Source of the DNA: Rhodanobacter sp.
GTDB lineage: Bacteria > Pseudomonadota > Gammaproteobacteria > Xanthomonadales > Rhodanobacteraceae
Direction: 5' to 3'
Assembly (NCBI GenBank): GCA_004298045.1
Contig: SCRM01000006.1
Location: 18,613-82,612, forward strand
DNA length: 64,000 nucleotides
Part shown: one piece after another, positions 1-10,794 of the stretch
Numbering within the stretch: position 1 is the first letter of the stretch
Layout: every line of letters starts with the position of its first letter
Position numbers and translations under genes: made by a program
Notes under the pieces: model-generated
The model's input: only the letters and a program-made list of their open reading frames with translations
The model's database searches: none
Told to the model about the DNA's origin: nothing

Positions 1-209
1 CGGTCGAGCTCCACCACCGAGCCCTGATTGAGCTGCAGCAGGTTGCGGATGCTGATGCGGGTGCGCCCGACCTCCATCGCCAGCGTCACCGGCACATCGA
101 GAATCATGTCGAGGTTCACCTCGCCGCCGGCCGCCGGCGCGGCGCCTTGCAGCGAGTCGAACTCGACGCGTTCGCCGTCGATGGCGGCAGCTTCAGTGGA
201 CTGATTCAT
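1..209 (-). CDS. fliN: FliN flagellar switch protein (partial, C-terminus beyond window)
   Basis: FliN forms the lower part of the cytoplasmic C-ring with FliM and FliG and takes part in switching and in docking the FliH/FliI export ATPase. Only the first 69 codons are present. After a short acidic N-terminus the frame enters the SpoA/surface-presentation fold (LDMILDVPVTLAMEVGRT, then LLQLNQGSVVELDR), which is characteristic of FliN. The ATG at 209 lies inside the end of fliM (17-nt overlap), so the two are translationally coupled. It belongs to the fliLMN operon driven from the sigma-54 site near 1790. Confidence 0.93.
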   Translation of the reverse strand, partial: MNQSTEAAAIDGERVEFDSLQGAAPAAGGEVNLDMILDVPVTLAMEVGRTRISIRNLLQLNQGSVVELD

Positions 210-1221
210 GCGGAGGGTTCCCTTCGTGATGTTCGATCGGCAGACGCACCTCTTGGCGCGTCACCTTGTTGTGGAAACGCACGGCGTTCACGCCGTTGGA
301 TTTGCCGAACCCGCCGCGAAACAGCGGCACGTCTTCGGCAAACACCGTGGCCCATTCGGGCAGCTGGACCGGAATGACGTCGCCCGGGCGCAGGTGCAAA
401 AAGTCGCCGAGCGCCATGTCCACTTCGAGCAGCTCGGAGCTGATCGGCACCTCGGCGTCCAGCACCTCCTCGCGCAAGAGCTCGGCCCAGCGGTCGTCGC
501 GGTCCACGCGGTCGCTCTGCACGCCCGCATCCAGCAGGGTGCGGATCGGCTCGATCATCGCGTACGGCAGGGTGAGGTGGATTTCGCCGCCGCCGCCGTC
601 GAGCTCGACGTGGAAGCGCGACACCACCACGGTCTCGGTCGGGCTGACGATGTTGGCGAACTGCGGGTTGATTTCCGAGCTCTGGTACTCGAAGGCAAGC
701 CCCAGCACCGGCGCCCACGCCTCGCGCATCGCGGTGAAAAGCTCTTCCAGCATGATCTGGATGACGCGGTTTTCGGTAGGCGTGAAGTCGCGCCCCTCGA
801 TGCGCGCGTGAAAGCGCCCGTCGCCGCCAAAGAAATTGTCGATCACGGTGAACACCAGGCGCGGCTCGAACACCACCAGCGCGGTGCCACGCAGCGGCTT
901 GATGCGCACCAGGTTCAAATTGGTGGGCACCACCAGCCCATGCACGTACTCGGCAAACTTGACCATCTTCACGCCCAGCACCGACACCTCGGCGGTCTTG
1001 CGCAGCACATTGAAGATGCCGGTGCGGAAGTAGCGCGCAAAACGGTCGTTGACCATCTCCAGCGTCGGCAGCCGGCCGCGCACGATGCGATCCTGCTGGG
1101 TGAAGTCGTAGGAGATGACGGTGTCTTTCGGCGGCGGCTGGTCGTTGCCGGTTTCCACCGCACCATCGGTCACGCCGTCGAGCAGCGCGTCGATTTCGTC
1201 CTGGGAAAGCAGATCGCTCAT
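193..1221 (-). CDS. fliM: FliM flagellar motor switch protein
   Basis: FliM (342 aa, typical length) is the C-ring protein that binds phosphorylated CheY and passes the signal to FliG. The N-terminal CheY-binding peptide LSQDEIDALLDGV is at residues 4–16. The middle CheC-like domain and the C-terminal SpoA domain that pairs with FliN follow. The ATG at 1221 is preceded by a GGGAG Shine-Dalgarno. fliL ends 16 nt upstream and fliN starts within the last codons, so fliL-fliM-fliN is one transcription unit. Confidence 0.97.
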   Translation of the reverse strand: MSDLLSQDEIDALLDGVTDGAVETGNDQPPPKDTVISYDFTQQDRIVRGRLPTLEMVNDRFARYFRTGIFNVLRKTAEVSVLGVKMVKFAEYVHGLVVPTNLNLVRIKPLRGTALVVFEPRLVFTVIDNFFGGDGRFHARIEGRDFTPTENRVIQIMLEELFTAMREAWAPVLGLAFEYQSSEINPQFANIVSPTETVVVSRFHVELDGGGGEIHLTLPYAMIEPIRTLLDAGVQSDRVDRDDRWAELLREEVLDAEVPISSELLEVDMALGDFLHLRPGDVIPVQLPEWATVFAEDVPLFRGGFGKSNGVNAVRFHNKVTRQEVRLPIEHHEGNPPHESVH

Positions 1222-1237
1222 GCCGATGCTCCCGTGC

Positions 1238-1732
1238 TCACTGCATCACGTAACTGGTGAAATACAGCGCTTCGATACCGGGCCGGTGCAGCCTCTGGGC
1301 AACCACTTTTTGCACTGCCGCCAGCGCCTGTGCCTGCAACTTCTGGCGTCCGGCCGCGGTGCTCAGGAACGCAAACTGCTGGTTGCTCAAAAGCGCCACC
1401 AGCGCATTGCGGATCACCGGGTCGGAATCCTTCGCCGTCGCGATCGCCTGCGGGTCATGCGACATCAAGGTGATGCCCACCTGCAGGTAACGCAGCGAGT
1501 CGCCATCCTGGAAATTCACCACGAACGGCGGCTCCAGCGGCAGGTACAGATCGGTCTTGGACAGTTCCACCTTCGGCGCTCGCGCCTTGCCATGCGCACT
1601 GCCCAGCAGGAAGTACGCGCCGCCACCGCCGGCCGTCAGCAGCACCACGGCCACGATCAGGATCAGCGGCAAGCGTGATTTCTTTTTCGGCGGCGCCGGA
1701 GTGGCGTCGGCGGCGGGCTCGTTGGCGGGCAT
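1238..1732 (-). CDS. fliL: FliL flagellar basal body-associated protein
   Basis: FliL is a single-pass inner-membrane protein that surrounds and stabilises the stator units. The protein (164 aa from the ATG at 1732) has a short Pro/Ala-rich cytoplasmic tail, a KKK stop-transfer cluster, a membrane helix at about residues 22–44 and a periplasmic stomatin-like domain with the family feature of regular strands ending FTSYVMQ. A start 11 codons earlier is open, but the ATG at 1732 has a GGAG ribosome site 6 nt upstream and fits the family length. It is the first gene of the sigma-54-driven fliLMN operon. Confidence 0.93.
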   Translation of the reverse strand: MPANEPAADATPAPPKKKSRLPLILIVAVVLLTAGGGGAYFLLGSAHGKARAPKVELSKTDLYLPLEPPFVVNFQDGDSLRYLQVGITLMSHDPQAIATAKDSDPVIRNALVALLSNQQFAFLSTAAGRQKLQAQALAAVQKVVAQRLHRPGIEALYFTSYVMQ

Positions 1733-1788
1733 GAAAACTCCGTTCGGTCGATGGTGGCGCGCCATCGCATTGGCGCATGCCTGATGGA

Positions 1789-1804
1789 TGCAATCGGCAT
1801 GCCA
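1789..1804 (-). promoter_or_regulatory. Sigma-54 promoter of fliLMN
   Basis: Read on the minus strand, TGGCATGCCGATTGCA matches the sigma-54 consensus TGGCAYR-N4-TTGCW at every position. The predicted start is about 12 nt downstream, giving a leader of roughly 45 nt before fliL. Sigma-54 promoters need an activator; FleQ, encoded at 9017–10450, is the obvious candidate. Confidence 0.88.
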
Positions 1805-1996
1805 TGCCCGACAGGCTGCGACAGCGCACCGTCAGGCGCCTCCCTGGACAAGCCGCCGCCGCTTTCTTGACGCCGGTTGCCGGCGTGTCGCCGCAATCTG
1901 ACGAGCGGCATTGGCGAGGCGCAACGCCAACAGCACCGTCGGGCTGAACTCCACCCCACCAGCTGCCCCTCAACCCTTGCGGCCGCGAGCCTTTTC

Positions 1997-2017
1997 GAAT
2001 CCCGAATCCCGAATCCC
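1997..2017. repeat. Three tandem GAATCCC heptamers
   Basis: Three perfect head-to-tail copies of the 7-mer GAATCCC (GGGATTC on the other strand) lie in the 298-bp fliK–fliL gap, just after the fliK stop codon. Looser copies of the same word occur near 33876 (ggggaatcgggaatc) and 38541. Short GGGATTC arrays are, to my recollection, common in Xanthomonadaceae intergenic DNA. No function is known to me. Confidence 0.6.
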
Positions 2018-2030
2018 GTATCTCCGCCTC

Positions 2031-3344
2031 TCACGCAAACGCGTCGAGCAGACCGATCTGGCTGGCGGCGGCGGGCAGGCTGGCGATGGCGGCGATGCCG
2101 CCGGGTTCGTCCGGCGCGGCGGCGCCGTGGTGCGTACCGTGGGAGTGCGGGTTGCCTTGCTGTTGCTGGCCGACTTCGGCATGGCCCAACGCCAGGCCGT
2201 GTTGCGCCAGCATCTGCTGCAGTTGCGGCAGGCTTTGCTGCACGGCGGTGACGGCCGCCGGATGCTGCGCGGCAAACACCACGTCGACGCGGTCGTGGCT
2301 CACGTTGAGGTGCACGTCGATGCTGCCGAGATCTTCCGGATGCAGGTGGATGCGGGCGCTCTGAATATCCTGCCGGCCGAGCCAGATGACTTGCTGCCCC
2401 AGCTCGTTGGCGAAACCGGGTTGTCCCGGCGGCGTGGCGATTTGCAGCGGCGGCAGCGGCGGCGCCGCGGGAGTCGTCGGCGGCAACGCGGGCGCGGCCA
2501 GCGCCAAGGCTTCCAGCGTGTTGTCCTGGTGCGCATCGCCGGCCACGGCAGCCGTGGCGGCGGCGCCAGTCGCGGTCAACAGGGCGGCAAACGGCGTCGC
2601 CGGTGAATGGGTGGCTCCCGACGTTGCCGGCGCCGACGCATTGGCGGCGAGTGGATTGTCGCTGACGGCTTTTGCCCCACTCCCCAGTACATCGGCCAGA
2701 GACAGCGGCGACAGGGACGCCGCCTGCGCGCGGGCGCCGTCGGGATCGAGCGCCAGACCCTTGCCTGCGGTGGGCACCGGGGCGGGGAGGCCGTTGACCT
2801 GCCCCAGCATGGCCAACATGGCGCCCGCCAGCGCGGCAGCGCCGGTGTCGTCCGGCGGAGCGTCGCCAGCGTCGGCCTTGGGCGAGGTTGCGGGTGGCGT
2901 CTTGCCGTCAGCGCTGCCGGCACTCGCGCTGGCCTGTGCCGCCGCAGCCGCCTGGGCTGCCGCCATCGCCGTATCCAGCAAGCTGCCATCGCCAGGGGGC
3001 GCCGGTGCAATGCCGGGCGCGTTGGCCGTCGCCGGGTCGGCGGCGGCAGGGGCGGTTTTGGCCGCGGGCGTCGCCACGTTCGACACTTTCGTCTCCTCCG
3101 CCGGGTGCGCCGGCTTGCTCGGTGCGGCGTCGGTGCGCGCCGTGCCCGTTGCCTTGCCGGCTGATGCCGGGGGTGGATCGCTCTTTGCCGACGCGGGGGC
3201 CGGTACGGGTTGCGCATTGCGCGCGGCCAGCAATTGCTGGCCGAACGGGGCGCTGGCATCGCGGGTCGTGGCCGGGCCGGCTGCAGGTGCATTGCCGGCA
3301 ACGGCGGCAGTCGGCAACGGCGACAACATGGCAGGGGATGACAT
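2031..3344 (-). CDS. fliK: FliK hook-length control protein
   Basis: FliK is a secreted molecular ruler that switches the export gate from hook to filament substrates. The 437-aa product has the expected layout: a long low-complexity Ala/Pro/Thr-rich ruler and a compact C-terminal FliK domain around residues 320–410 with the conserved stretch ARIHLHPEDLGSIDVHL. The ATG at 3344 is chosen over one 7 codons upstream because it follows a near-perfect AAGGAGGT ribosome site with 8-nt spacing. It lies 49 nt after fliJ and closes the fliEFGHIJK operon. Confidence 0.94.
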   Translation of the reverse strand: MSSPAMLSPLPTAAVAGNAPAAGPATTRDASAPFGQQLLAARNAQPVPAPASAKSDPPPASAGKATGTARTDAAPSKPAHPAEETKVSNVATPAAKTAPAAADPATANAPGIAPAPPGDGSLLDTAMAAAQAAAAAQASASAGSADGKTPPATSPKADAGDAPPDDTGAAALAGAMLAMLGQVNGLPAPVPTAGKGLALDPDGARAQAASLSPLSLADVLGSGAKAVSDNPLAANASAPATSGATHSPATPFAALLTATGAAATAAVAGDAHQDNTLEALALAAPALPPTTPAAPPLPPLQIATPPGQPGFANELGQQVIWLGRQDIQSARIHLHPEDLGSIDVHLNVSHDRVDVVFAAQHPAAVTAVQQSLPQLQQMLAQHGLALGHAEVGQQQQGNPHSHGTHHGAAAPDEPGGIAAIASLPAAASQIGLLDAFA

Positions 3345-3393
3345 GGCGAAAGACCTCCTTCGCAATCAGGGGCATGCCGCAAGGGGCCGCGCT

Positions 3394-3819
3394 TCAGCGC
3401 GGCGGGCGGTGCTGCATGCGCTCGTCGATCTCGGCTTGCTCGCGCCGTTCCTCGGCGCGACGTTCGTGTTCCACGTGTTGCGCGATCACGGTGTCCAGCG
3501 CACTTTCGCGCGCATGCGCGTTGCGCCAGTTCGCCCGCACCTGCTCAAGCCGGCGCTGCTGGCGCTCCACTTCCACCACCTGCTGCTCGATCGCCTGGTC
3601 GATGCGGGCGACGAATTGCTGGCGGTTGAGCAATGCGCTCACGCTTTGCGCACCGTTGCCGGCGGCGGCGTATTCGCGCCGGTACTGCTCCAGCTCGGCG
3701 AGCTGCTGCCTGGCCTTGGCAACCTGCTGCTGCGCGGTAGCCAGCTGTGCCAGCGCGTCTTCGGTTTTTTGACGCGCCTGGTCGGCGGCCGGTTGCAGGC
3801 GTTGCGCGCGCGTGTTCAC
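3394..3819 (-). CDS. fliJ: FliJ flagellar export chaperone
   Basis: FliJ (141 aa) is the small coiled-coil protein that inserts into the FliI hexamer like the gamma subunit of F1 and links the ATPase to FlhA. The sequence is almost entirely charged, Gln/Ala-rich helix with heptad character and no globular domain. It starts with GTG at 3819, whose GTGA overlaps the fliI stop codon, and a GAGGTG ribosome site precedes it. Sequence conservation of this family is low, so the assignment rests on size, coiled coil and position. Confidence 0.9.
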   Translation of the reverse strand: MNTRAQRLQPAADQARQKTEDALAQLATAQQQVAKARQQLAELEQYRREYAAAGNGAQSVSALLNRQQFVARIDQAIEQQVVEVERQQRRLEQVRANWRNAHARESALDTVIAQHVEHERRAEERREQAEIDERMQHRPPR

Positions 3820-5183
3820 GCGGTCACCTCCGCGGCAATCGCGGCGAGCCGCTCCACCGCCGCCGCCAGCGTCACCGGCTCATCCACTTCCTGTTGCAGG
3901 TACTCGCGCAACCTGGGCCACAGCTCGATGGCGAGATCCACCTGCGGGTCGGAACCTTTCTGGTAGGCGCCGACGGCAATCAGGTCGCGCTGCTGGCGGT
4001 AGGCCGAATACACCCGGCGGAAGCGCTGTGCATCCTGCAGGTGCTCGCGCGCCACCACTTGCGGCATCACGCGGCTGATCGAAGCTTCGAGGTCGATCGC
4101 GGGGTAATGCCCGGCCTCGGCGAGATCACGCGCAAGCACGATATGGCCGTCCAAAATCGCACGCGCGGCATCGGCGATCGGGTCGTGGCGATAATCGTCG
4201 CCTTCGGTCAGCACGGTGTAGAACGCGGTGATCGAGCCCTTGCCTTCGGCATCGTTGCCGGCGCGCTCGACCAGCGCCGGCAACAGCGCGAACACCGAAG
4301 GCGGATAGCCCTTGGTGGCGGGCGGCTCGCCAATGGCCAATGCGATCTCGCGCTGCGCCTGGGCGTAGCGAGTGAGCGAATCCATCAACAGCAGCACGCG
4401 CTGGCCGCGATCGCGGAACCACTCGGCGATCGCGGTGGCGTACTGCGCGCCGCGCAGCCGCTTGAGCGGCGGCGCATCGGCCGGCGCCGCGACGATCACC
4501 GCACGCCGGCGGCCTTCCTCGCCCAACGTCTGCTCGACGAATTCCTTCACCTCGCGGCCGCGCTCGCCGATCAGGCCGACCACCACCACATCGGCATTGG
4601 TGTAGCGCGTCATCATGCCGAGCAAGGTGGACTTGCCGACGCCGGAGCCGGCGAACAGGCCAAGGCGCTGGCCGCGGCCCACGGTGAGCAGCGCGTTGAT
4701 CGCACGCACGCCGACATCGAGCGGGGCGTCGATCGGCTTGCGCGCCATCGGATTGATCGGCTCGCGCTTGAGCGCGGCGTGGTCTTCGGTTTCCAGCGGG
4801 CCCTGGCCGTCCAGCACGCTGCCGTCGGCGCCGACCACGCGGCCGAGCAGCGGCCGGCCCACCGGCAAGCCGCCGCTGCGCGCGCACGGACGCACGCGCG
4901 CATTGGGCTGCACGCCGTGCATGTCGCCCACCGGCATCAGCAACAGGCGTTCGTCGGCAAAGCCGACCACTTCGGTTTCCAGCTCGGCACCGTCGACGGT
5001 GTCGACCAGGCAGCGCGCGCCGAGGGCGGCTTCGCAGCCTTCGGCTTCGAGCGTCAAGCCGACGACACGGCGCAGCCGGCCTTCGACGGTGAGCGTGTGG
5101 GCGCCCTTGGCGCGCACGGCAAGCCGGGAAAACTCGGTGTGCCAGCGCGCCTGGCGCGCGGCAAGATCGGCGGCGGCATTCAT
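3816..5183 (-). CDS. fliI: FliI flagellum-specific ATP synthase
   Basis: FliI is the hexameric type III export ATPase, related to the F1 beta subunit, acting at the cytoplasmic side of the export gate. The 455-aa protein carries Walker A GSGVGKST at residues 179–186 and the family Walker B region [20 protein letters not shown]. The ATG at 5183 overlaps the fliH stop (ATGA), which fixes the start; a frame extending upstream inside fliH is a shadow. It is co-translated with fliH and fliJ. Confidence 0.97.
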   Translation of the reverse strand: MNAAADLAARQARWHTEFSRLAVRAKGAHTLTVEGRLRRVVGLTLEAEGCEAALGARCLVDTVDGAELETEVVGFADERLLLMPVGDMHGVQPNARVRPCARSGGLPVGRPLLGRVVGADGSVLDGQGPLETEDHAALKREPINPMARKPIDAPLDVGVRAINALLTVGRGQRLGLFAGSGVGKSTLLGMMTRYTNADVVVVGLIGERGREVKEFVEQTLGEEGRRRAVIVAAPADAPPLKRLRGAQYATAIAEWFRDRGQRVLLLMDSLTRYAQAQREIALAIGEPPATKGYPPSVFALLPALVERAGNDAEGKGSITAFYTVLTEGDDYRHDPIADAARAILDGHIVLARDLAEAGHYPAIDLEASISRVMPQVVAREHLQDAQRFRRVYSAYRQQRDLIAVGAYQKGSDPQVDLAIELWPRLREYLQQEVDEPVTLAAAVERLAAIAAEVTA

Positions 5184-5818
5184 GCGAGACCCTCCGGCAG
5201 CGGCGGCGCGGCATCGCCGAGCACGGCGTCGATCGCGGCAGCCAACCGGGTTTCCACCCGCGCATCGAGCCGCGAGCGCTCGCTTTCGAGCCGGCAATCG
5301 CCGCGCGCCAGGTTAGGGTCGGCCACCAGTTGCCAGTCGCGCTCGGCAATTTCCAGCGCGCGCACCAGCGCAAGGTCGTCGGGGTGCAGGTAGACGCGCA
5401 GTTCGCGGGTTGCCGCCGGCAGCGCCTTGGCGGCCTCCTGCACGGCGTTGGCAATGAGCTCGGGCATCAGGTGCAGTTCGGCGGCGACGACACGGCGCGC
5501 CACGATCATGGCCAGCCGCGCCAGATCGCCGGCGGCCTGTTCGTCCAGTGCCAACAGCGGGCGCGCGGCGGCGGTGTACACCGACTCCAGGCGCGCCACG
5601 CGTTCCTGCAACTCTTTTTGTGCCTGTGCGCGGCCTTCGGCCAGGCCGGTCGCGCGGCCTTCATCGCGTGCCTGTTGCTGGATCGCTTCGATTTCGCGCA
5701 CCGTCGGCTGCGTACCGGCGCCCGCCGCCACCGCCGGTTCCGGCGGTTGCGGATCGCCAACGTCGGGCAATTCCCAACGGGTGAAATCCAACGTGCCCTC
5801 GTGGATCGCGACGACCAT
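5180..5818 (-). CDS. fliH: FliH flagellar assembly protein
   Basis: FliH is the peripheral-stalk-like regulator of FliI; it holds the ATPase at the C-ring through FliN. The product (212 aa) has a variable N-terminus, a Gln/Glu/Ala-rich helical middle and a C-terminal domain with the FliH/HrpE signature ([19 protein letters not shown]). The ATG at 5818 shares one base with the fliG TGA; a GTG at 5821 is equally possible and would give one more residue. It lies between fliG and fliI with overlaps on both sides. Confidence 0.95.
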   Translation of the reverse strand: MVVAIHEGTLDFTRWELPDVGDPQPPEPAVAAGAGTQPTVREIEAIQQQARDEGRATGLAEGRAQAQKELQERVARLESVYTAAARPLLALDEQAAGDLARLAMIVARRVVAAELHLMPELIANAVQEAAKALPAATRELRVYLHPDDLALVRALEIAERDWQLVADPNLARGDCRLESERSRLDARVETRLAAAIDAVLGDAAPPLPEGLA

Positions 5819-6837
5819 CACACGTACTCGTCGCCATTGGCGCCGCCGAGGCTGATCTGTCCGGCGTCAGCCAGCTTGCGGGCCGCGGCAAGAATCTCCC
5901 TTTGCGCCGCATCCACTTCGGAGAGCCGCACCGGGCCCTTCACTTCCAGGTCGTCGCGCAGCATGTCGGCGGCGCGCTGCGACATGTTGGCGAAGATCTT
6001 GTCGCGGATGCCCGGCTCGGCGCCCTTGAGCGCGGTAACCAGGGTGGTCGAAGACACTTCGCGCAACAGGGTCTGCATGCTGCGGTCGTCGATGCCGACA
6101 AGGTCGTCGAACACGAACATCAGGTCTTCGATGCGGCTGCCGAGCGCGTCGTCCTGCGCGCGGATCGCCGCCATCAGCTCGGTTTCGCGGCTGGTATCCA
6201 TCGAGTTGAGGATGTTGGCCGCGACCTTGAGGCCGCCGACGCTGGCGGTCTTGAGCTTGCGCGTGTTGCCGTTGAACTGGCGCTCCATGATCGCGTCCAG
6301 CTCCTGCAGGGCGCTGGGCTGCACGCCATCCAGCGTGGCGATGCGCATCACCGCGTCGGCGCGCGTGCGCGGCGGCAAGTAGCCCAGCACCTCGGCGGCC
6401 TGGTCGGCCTCCAGATGCGAGAGCACCAGCGCGATGATCTGCGGGTGTTCCTGGTTGATGAGTTCGGCGATCGCGCGACTTTCCATCCACTTGAGCGATT
6501 CCAGCCCCTTCGAGCTGCGCCCCAGCAGGATGCGGTCGATCAGGCCACCGGCCTTCTGCTCGCCGAGCGCGCTGGTGAGGATCTTGCGGATGTACTCCTC
6601 GGTACCGACGCCCAGCGCGGTCTGGGTGCCCATGTCCTGATCGAGCTTGTCCAGCACGTCGAGCACGTTTTCGCGCGACACCCCGGAGAGCCCGGCCATG
6701 GCGCTGCCCACCGCCTGCACGTCGCGCGCGGAAAGATGCTTGAGTACCTCGGCGGCGTCCTGCTCGCCCAGCGTGAGCAGCAAGATGGCCGCGCGCTGAG
6801 CGCCGCTGAAGGCGGGGGCGGGATGGTTAGCTGGCAT
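5818..6837 (-). CDS. fliG: FliG flagellar motor switch protein
   Basis: FliG (339 aa, usual size) couples the stator to the rotor: its N-terminal domain binds FliF, the middle domain FliM, and the charged C-terminal domain MotA. N-terminal RAAILLLTLGEQDAAEVLKHL, the EHPQIIALVLSHL middle motif and the charged C-terminal torque helix (IEDLMFVFDDLVGIDDRSMQ) are all present. The ATG overlaps the end of fliF by 11 nt. Confidence 0.98.
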   Translation of the reverse strand: MPANHPAPAFSGAQRAAILLLTLGEQDAAEVLKHLSARDVQAVGSAMAGLSGVSRENVLDVLDKLDQDMGTQTALGVGTEEYIRKILTSALGEQKAGGLIDRILLGRSSKGLESLKWMESRAIAELINQEHPQIIALVLSHLEADQAAEVLGYLPPRTRADAVMRIATLDGVQPSALQELDAIMERQFNGNTRKLKTASVGGLKVAANILNSMDTSRETELMAAIRAQDDALGSRIEDLMFVFDDLVGIDDRSMQTLLREVSSTTLVTALKGAEPGIRDKIFANMSQRAADMLRDDLEVKGPVRLSEVDAAQREILAAARKLADAGQISLGGANGDEYV

Positions 6838-8539
6838 CTTCGTTCACCCACGAGCGCACGACTTGCGCCACTTGCTTGGAGTCCTGGGTGACCAGCCGCT
6901 TGGCCACCGCCACGCGCTGGTCGTAGGTCTTGCCCCTTTCGCCGCGGATACGCGCCGGCGCCTCGCCGTCTTCGCCCAACGCAACGTCGTCATCGACGCG
7001 CACCGACAAGCTGGGCATCGGGCCGGCCAGCGCGCGGGCGGTGGCAGGTGCCGGTGCGCTGCGCAGCAATCCCTTGAGCAGTGGCCGCAGCACGCCAAAC
7101 GCCACCAGCAGCGCAATCAGTACGCCCACGCCCTGCTTGATGAAATCGAGCATGCCGGGACGATCCCAGAACGGCGTGGCTTCGCTCGTCGGCGCCGCGC
7201 TGTGGTGGAACGCCTGGTTGATGACGCTGACGCTGTCGCCGCGTTGCGCCTCGAAACCGACCGCGTTCTTCACCAGGTCGGTGAAATGCGCCAGCTCCTG
7301 CGGGCTGAACGGCACTTCCCTGGGCTTGGCATCCGGGTCGCTGGCCGGCGTCACCTTGTCGTCCACCACCACCGCGACGGTGAGCCGCGCGAGGCGTCCG
7401 GCCGGGTCGCTGACGTGGCTGATGGTGCGGTCGAGCTCGTAATTGCGGGTGGCGCTGCTGGAGGTTTCGGTACCGCTCGCGCTGGTGGTGCTGGCGGTGG
7501 TTGCGCCCGGCGTGGGGGCAGTGCCGGCCTTGGGTTGCGCCGCCGTGGGCTGTGCCGCCGTGTTCGGCGGCTGATTGCTGAGCGCGCCGGGCACGCCGCC
7601 GGCCGGTCCCGCGCCGGTGCGCTGCTCGCTGGAAACCTGCTCGCTGCGCAGCGCCGGGTTGTCGTGGTTGTAGGTTTCGGTGGCCTTTTCGCTCTGGCTG
7701 AAGTCGAGATCGGCGTTGACCTGCGCGCGCACCTTGCCGGCGCCGACCAGCGGCGTAAGCAGATCCTCGATGCGCTGTGCATAGGTGTTTTCGATCCGCG
7801 TGGCCAAGCGCAGGCGGTCGTCGTTGGTTTGCCCCGGCGCATCGCTGTTGCTGGTCAGAAGCCGGCCTTGCTGGTCCACCACCGAGACCTGGCCGGGGTC
7901 GAGCCCCGGCACGCTGGCAGCCACCAGGTGCACGATCGCAGCCACCTGCCCGGCATCGAGTTGCCGGCCCTGGTACAGCGTGAGCAGCACCGAGGCACTG
8001 GCCGCGTGGTTGTCGCGGATGAAGGCGGACGGCTTGGGCAAGGCCAGATGGACGCGCGCGGCGCGCACCGATTGCAGCGCGCCGATGGTGCTGTCCAGAT
8101 CGTTTTCCAGCATTTGCTGGTAGTGCGCGCGCTCCGCCAGGTCGCTCATGCCAAACGGCGAGGCGTTGGCCTGCTGGGCGTTGATCGCGGCACTGCCTTG
8201 CGGCAGGCCCTTGGCGGCCAGCCGCAGGCGCAGCGCCGCGAGGTCGGCGGCGGGCACCATGATCGAGGTGCCGTCAGCGCCGAGCTTGTATTGGGTATTC
8301 GACGCCTGCAGCTCCTGGGTAATGGCGGCGGCGTCTTGCTGGTCGAGCCCGGCGTACAGCAGGCCGTAGTTGGGCCCGCGCGACCACAGCACCACAGCCA
8401 CCCCAAGGGCGACGGCGGCGGCCACCGCCACCAGCAACATCAATTGGCGGGCGGCCGGCGTGCGCGCGGCGTCTTTCAGCGAGGTGAGGCGGTTGCCCGG
8501 CGCGGGGTTTGGCGCGGTGGCAATGGCGGTGTCGGCCAT
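6827..8539 (-). CDS. fliF: FliF MS-ring protein
   Basis: FliF builds the MS-ring in the inner membrane, the base for the whole motor. The 570-aa protein has an N-terminal membrane helix near residues 33–52, the YscJ/FliF ring-building domains, a Pro/Ala/Thr-rich variable loop around residues 310–350, a second membrane helix near residue 466 and a cytoplasmic C-terminal tail that binds FliG. Start ATG at 8539, 36 nt after fliE; the end overlaps fliG. Confidence 0.98.
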   Translation of the reverse strand: MADTAIATAPNPAPGNRLTSLKDAARTPAARQLMLLVAVAAAVALGVAVVLWSRGPNYGLLYAGLDQQDAAAITQELQASNTQYKLGADGTSIMVPAADLAALRLRLAAKGLPQGSAAINAQQANASPFGMSDLAERAHYQQMLENDLDSTIGALQSVRAARVHLALPKPSAFIRDNHAASASVLLTLYQGRQLDAGQVAAIVHLVAASVPGLDPGQVSVVDQQGRLLTSNSDAPGQTNDDRLRLATRIENTYAQRIEDLLTPLVGAGKVRAQVNADLDFSQSEKATETYNHDNPALRSEQVSSEQRTGAGPAGGVPGALSNQPPNTAAQPTAAQPKAGTAPTPGATTASTTSASGTETSSSATRNYELDRTISHVSDPAGRLARLTVAVVVDDKVTPASDPDAKPREVPFSPQELAHFTDLVKNAVGFEAQRGDSVSVINQAFHHSAAPTSEATPFWDRPGMLDFIKQGVGVLIALLVAFGVLRPLLKGLLRSAPAPATARALAGPMPSLSVRVDDDVALGEDGEAPARIRGERGKTYDQRVAVAKRLVTQDSKQVAQVVRSWVNEDAS

Positions 8540-8575
8540 GCGAGTGCTCGGCGGTCAGTGGCGGAAAAGCCGGCG

Positions 8576-8905
8576 TCAGACCGACATGTTCATGATGGTG
8601 TTGTAGGCATCGACCAGCTTGCTTTGCACGGCCACTGCCGTGCGCAGCGAAAGGTCGGCCTTTTGCACCGCGATCATCGTGCGCGCGAGATCGGCGCCGG
8701 GGTCGCCGCGCTCAAAACTCGCCGCGAGTTGTCCGGCTTCCATCTGCTGGTTGCCCACGGCAGCGAGCGAACGCCGGAACACGCCGGCGAAATCCGACGG
8801 GTTGCCGGCCACTGCCGGCGCGCCAACCGCGGTTTCGGGAAACCGCGACTGCACCTTCATCTGGTGCATCTGGTTCAGCAGGTTGGTGATGTCGATCGAG
8901 CTCAT
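8576..8905 (-). CDS. fliE: FliE hook-basal body protein
   Basis: FliE (109 aa) connects the MS-ring to the proximal rod and is the first rod component exported. The C-terminal DLARTMIAVQKADLSLRTAV followed by Q-K-LVDAYNTIMNM is the family signature. It is the first gene of fliEFGHIJK, and a sigma-54 promoter lies about 70 nt upstream. Confidence 0.97.
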   Translation of the reverse strand: MSSIDITNLLNQMHQMKVQSRFPETAVGAPAVAGNPSDFAGVFRRSLAAVGNQQMEAGQLAASFERGDPGADLARTMIAVQKADLSLRTAVAVQSKLVDAYNTIMNMSV

Positions 8906-8972
8906 GACGTTTCATCCGTGCCGATGGGGTAGCGACGGGAAACCGTCACGCGACGGGTCCCAATGCAGTAGT

Positions 8973-8988
8973 TGCACGAGCCGTGCCA
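8973..8988 (-). promoter_or_regulatory. Sigma-54 promoter of fliE operon
   Basis: The minus-strand sequence TGGCACGGCTCGTGCA matches TGGCAYR-N4-TTGCW with a single mismatch in the -12 element (GTGCA for TTGCW). It sits in the short gap between fleQ and fliE and would give a leader of about 55 nt. Confidence 0.75.
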
Positions 8989-9016
8989 TGCGCAGCGCAT
9001 GGCACGGCGAGCTGTA

Positions 9017-10450
<1,434 letters not shown>

Positions 10451-10764
10451 GGCAACTTTCCCATCGTTCTGCAAGCTTCCCCGCTTCCCGCGGTACGGCT
10501 CTTGTTGTTGGTTGTCCGACTGCGTCAGCCGCTTGTCGCCGGCCCGCTTAACGATCTGCAACATGGAGGCCAGCAACGGCTGGTTGACGCGCCGCAAAAA
10601 CGTCGCGCGGCGGGAAAATCGCCCTTGCCCGACTTGTGGGATGCCTCCCGAAACGCGTGCAGGTAATTGATAGGAAAGCTTTTTTACGATCAAAGACAGG
10701 CCGCCACACCAGGCATTCCGGCACCGTGCCAGGCCCAAGAAAAAGTCCCGGCAATGACAGAAAG

Positions 10765-10780
10765 CGTGAGCTCCATCACA
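10765..10780 (-). promoter_or_regulatory. CRP/Clp-type operator upstream of fleQ
   Basis: On the minus strand the site reads TGTGATGGAGCTCACG, i.e. TGTGA-N6-TCACG, nine of ten matches to the CRP/Clp consensus TGTGA-N6-TCACA. Clp is the CRP homologue of Xanthomonadales and is released from DNA by c-di-GMP. The site lies about 320 nt before the fleQ start codon, which would need a promoter near it. Confidence 0.55.
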
Positions 10781-10794
10781 CGCAAAGTGTGATG
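10774..10794. repeat. Perfect 8-bp inverted repeat overlapping the CRP/Clp site
   Basis: CATCACAC-gcaaa-GTGTGATG is a perfect hairpin-forming repeat 14 nt downstream of the pilZ stop codon. It has no T-run, so it is a poor intrinsic terminator; it shares the TCACA half with the neighbouring CRP/Clp palindrome and may be a composite operator. Confidence 0.55.

Noticed and set aside
3747..5393. A 548-codon open frame on the plus strand
   Set aside because: Antisense shadow of fliI and fliH, which have clear motifs and coupled starts.
10725..10731. TGGCACG as a sigma-54 site for fleQ
   Set aside because: No GC dinucleotide at the -12 position (reads GA).
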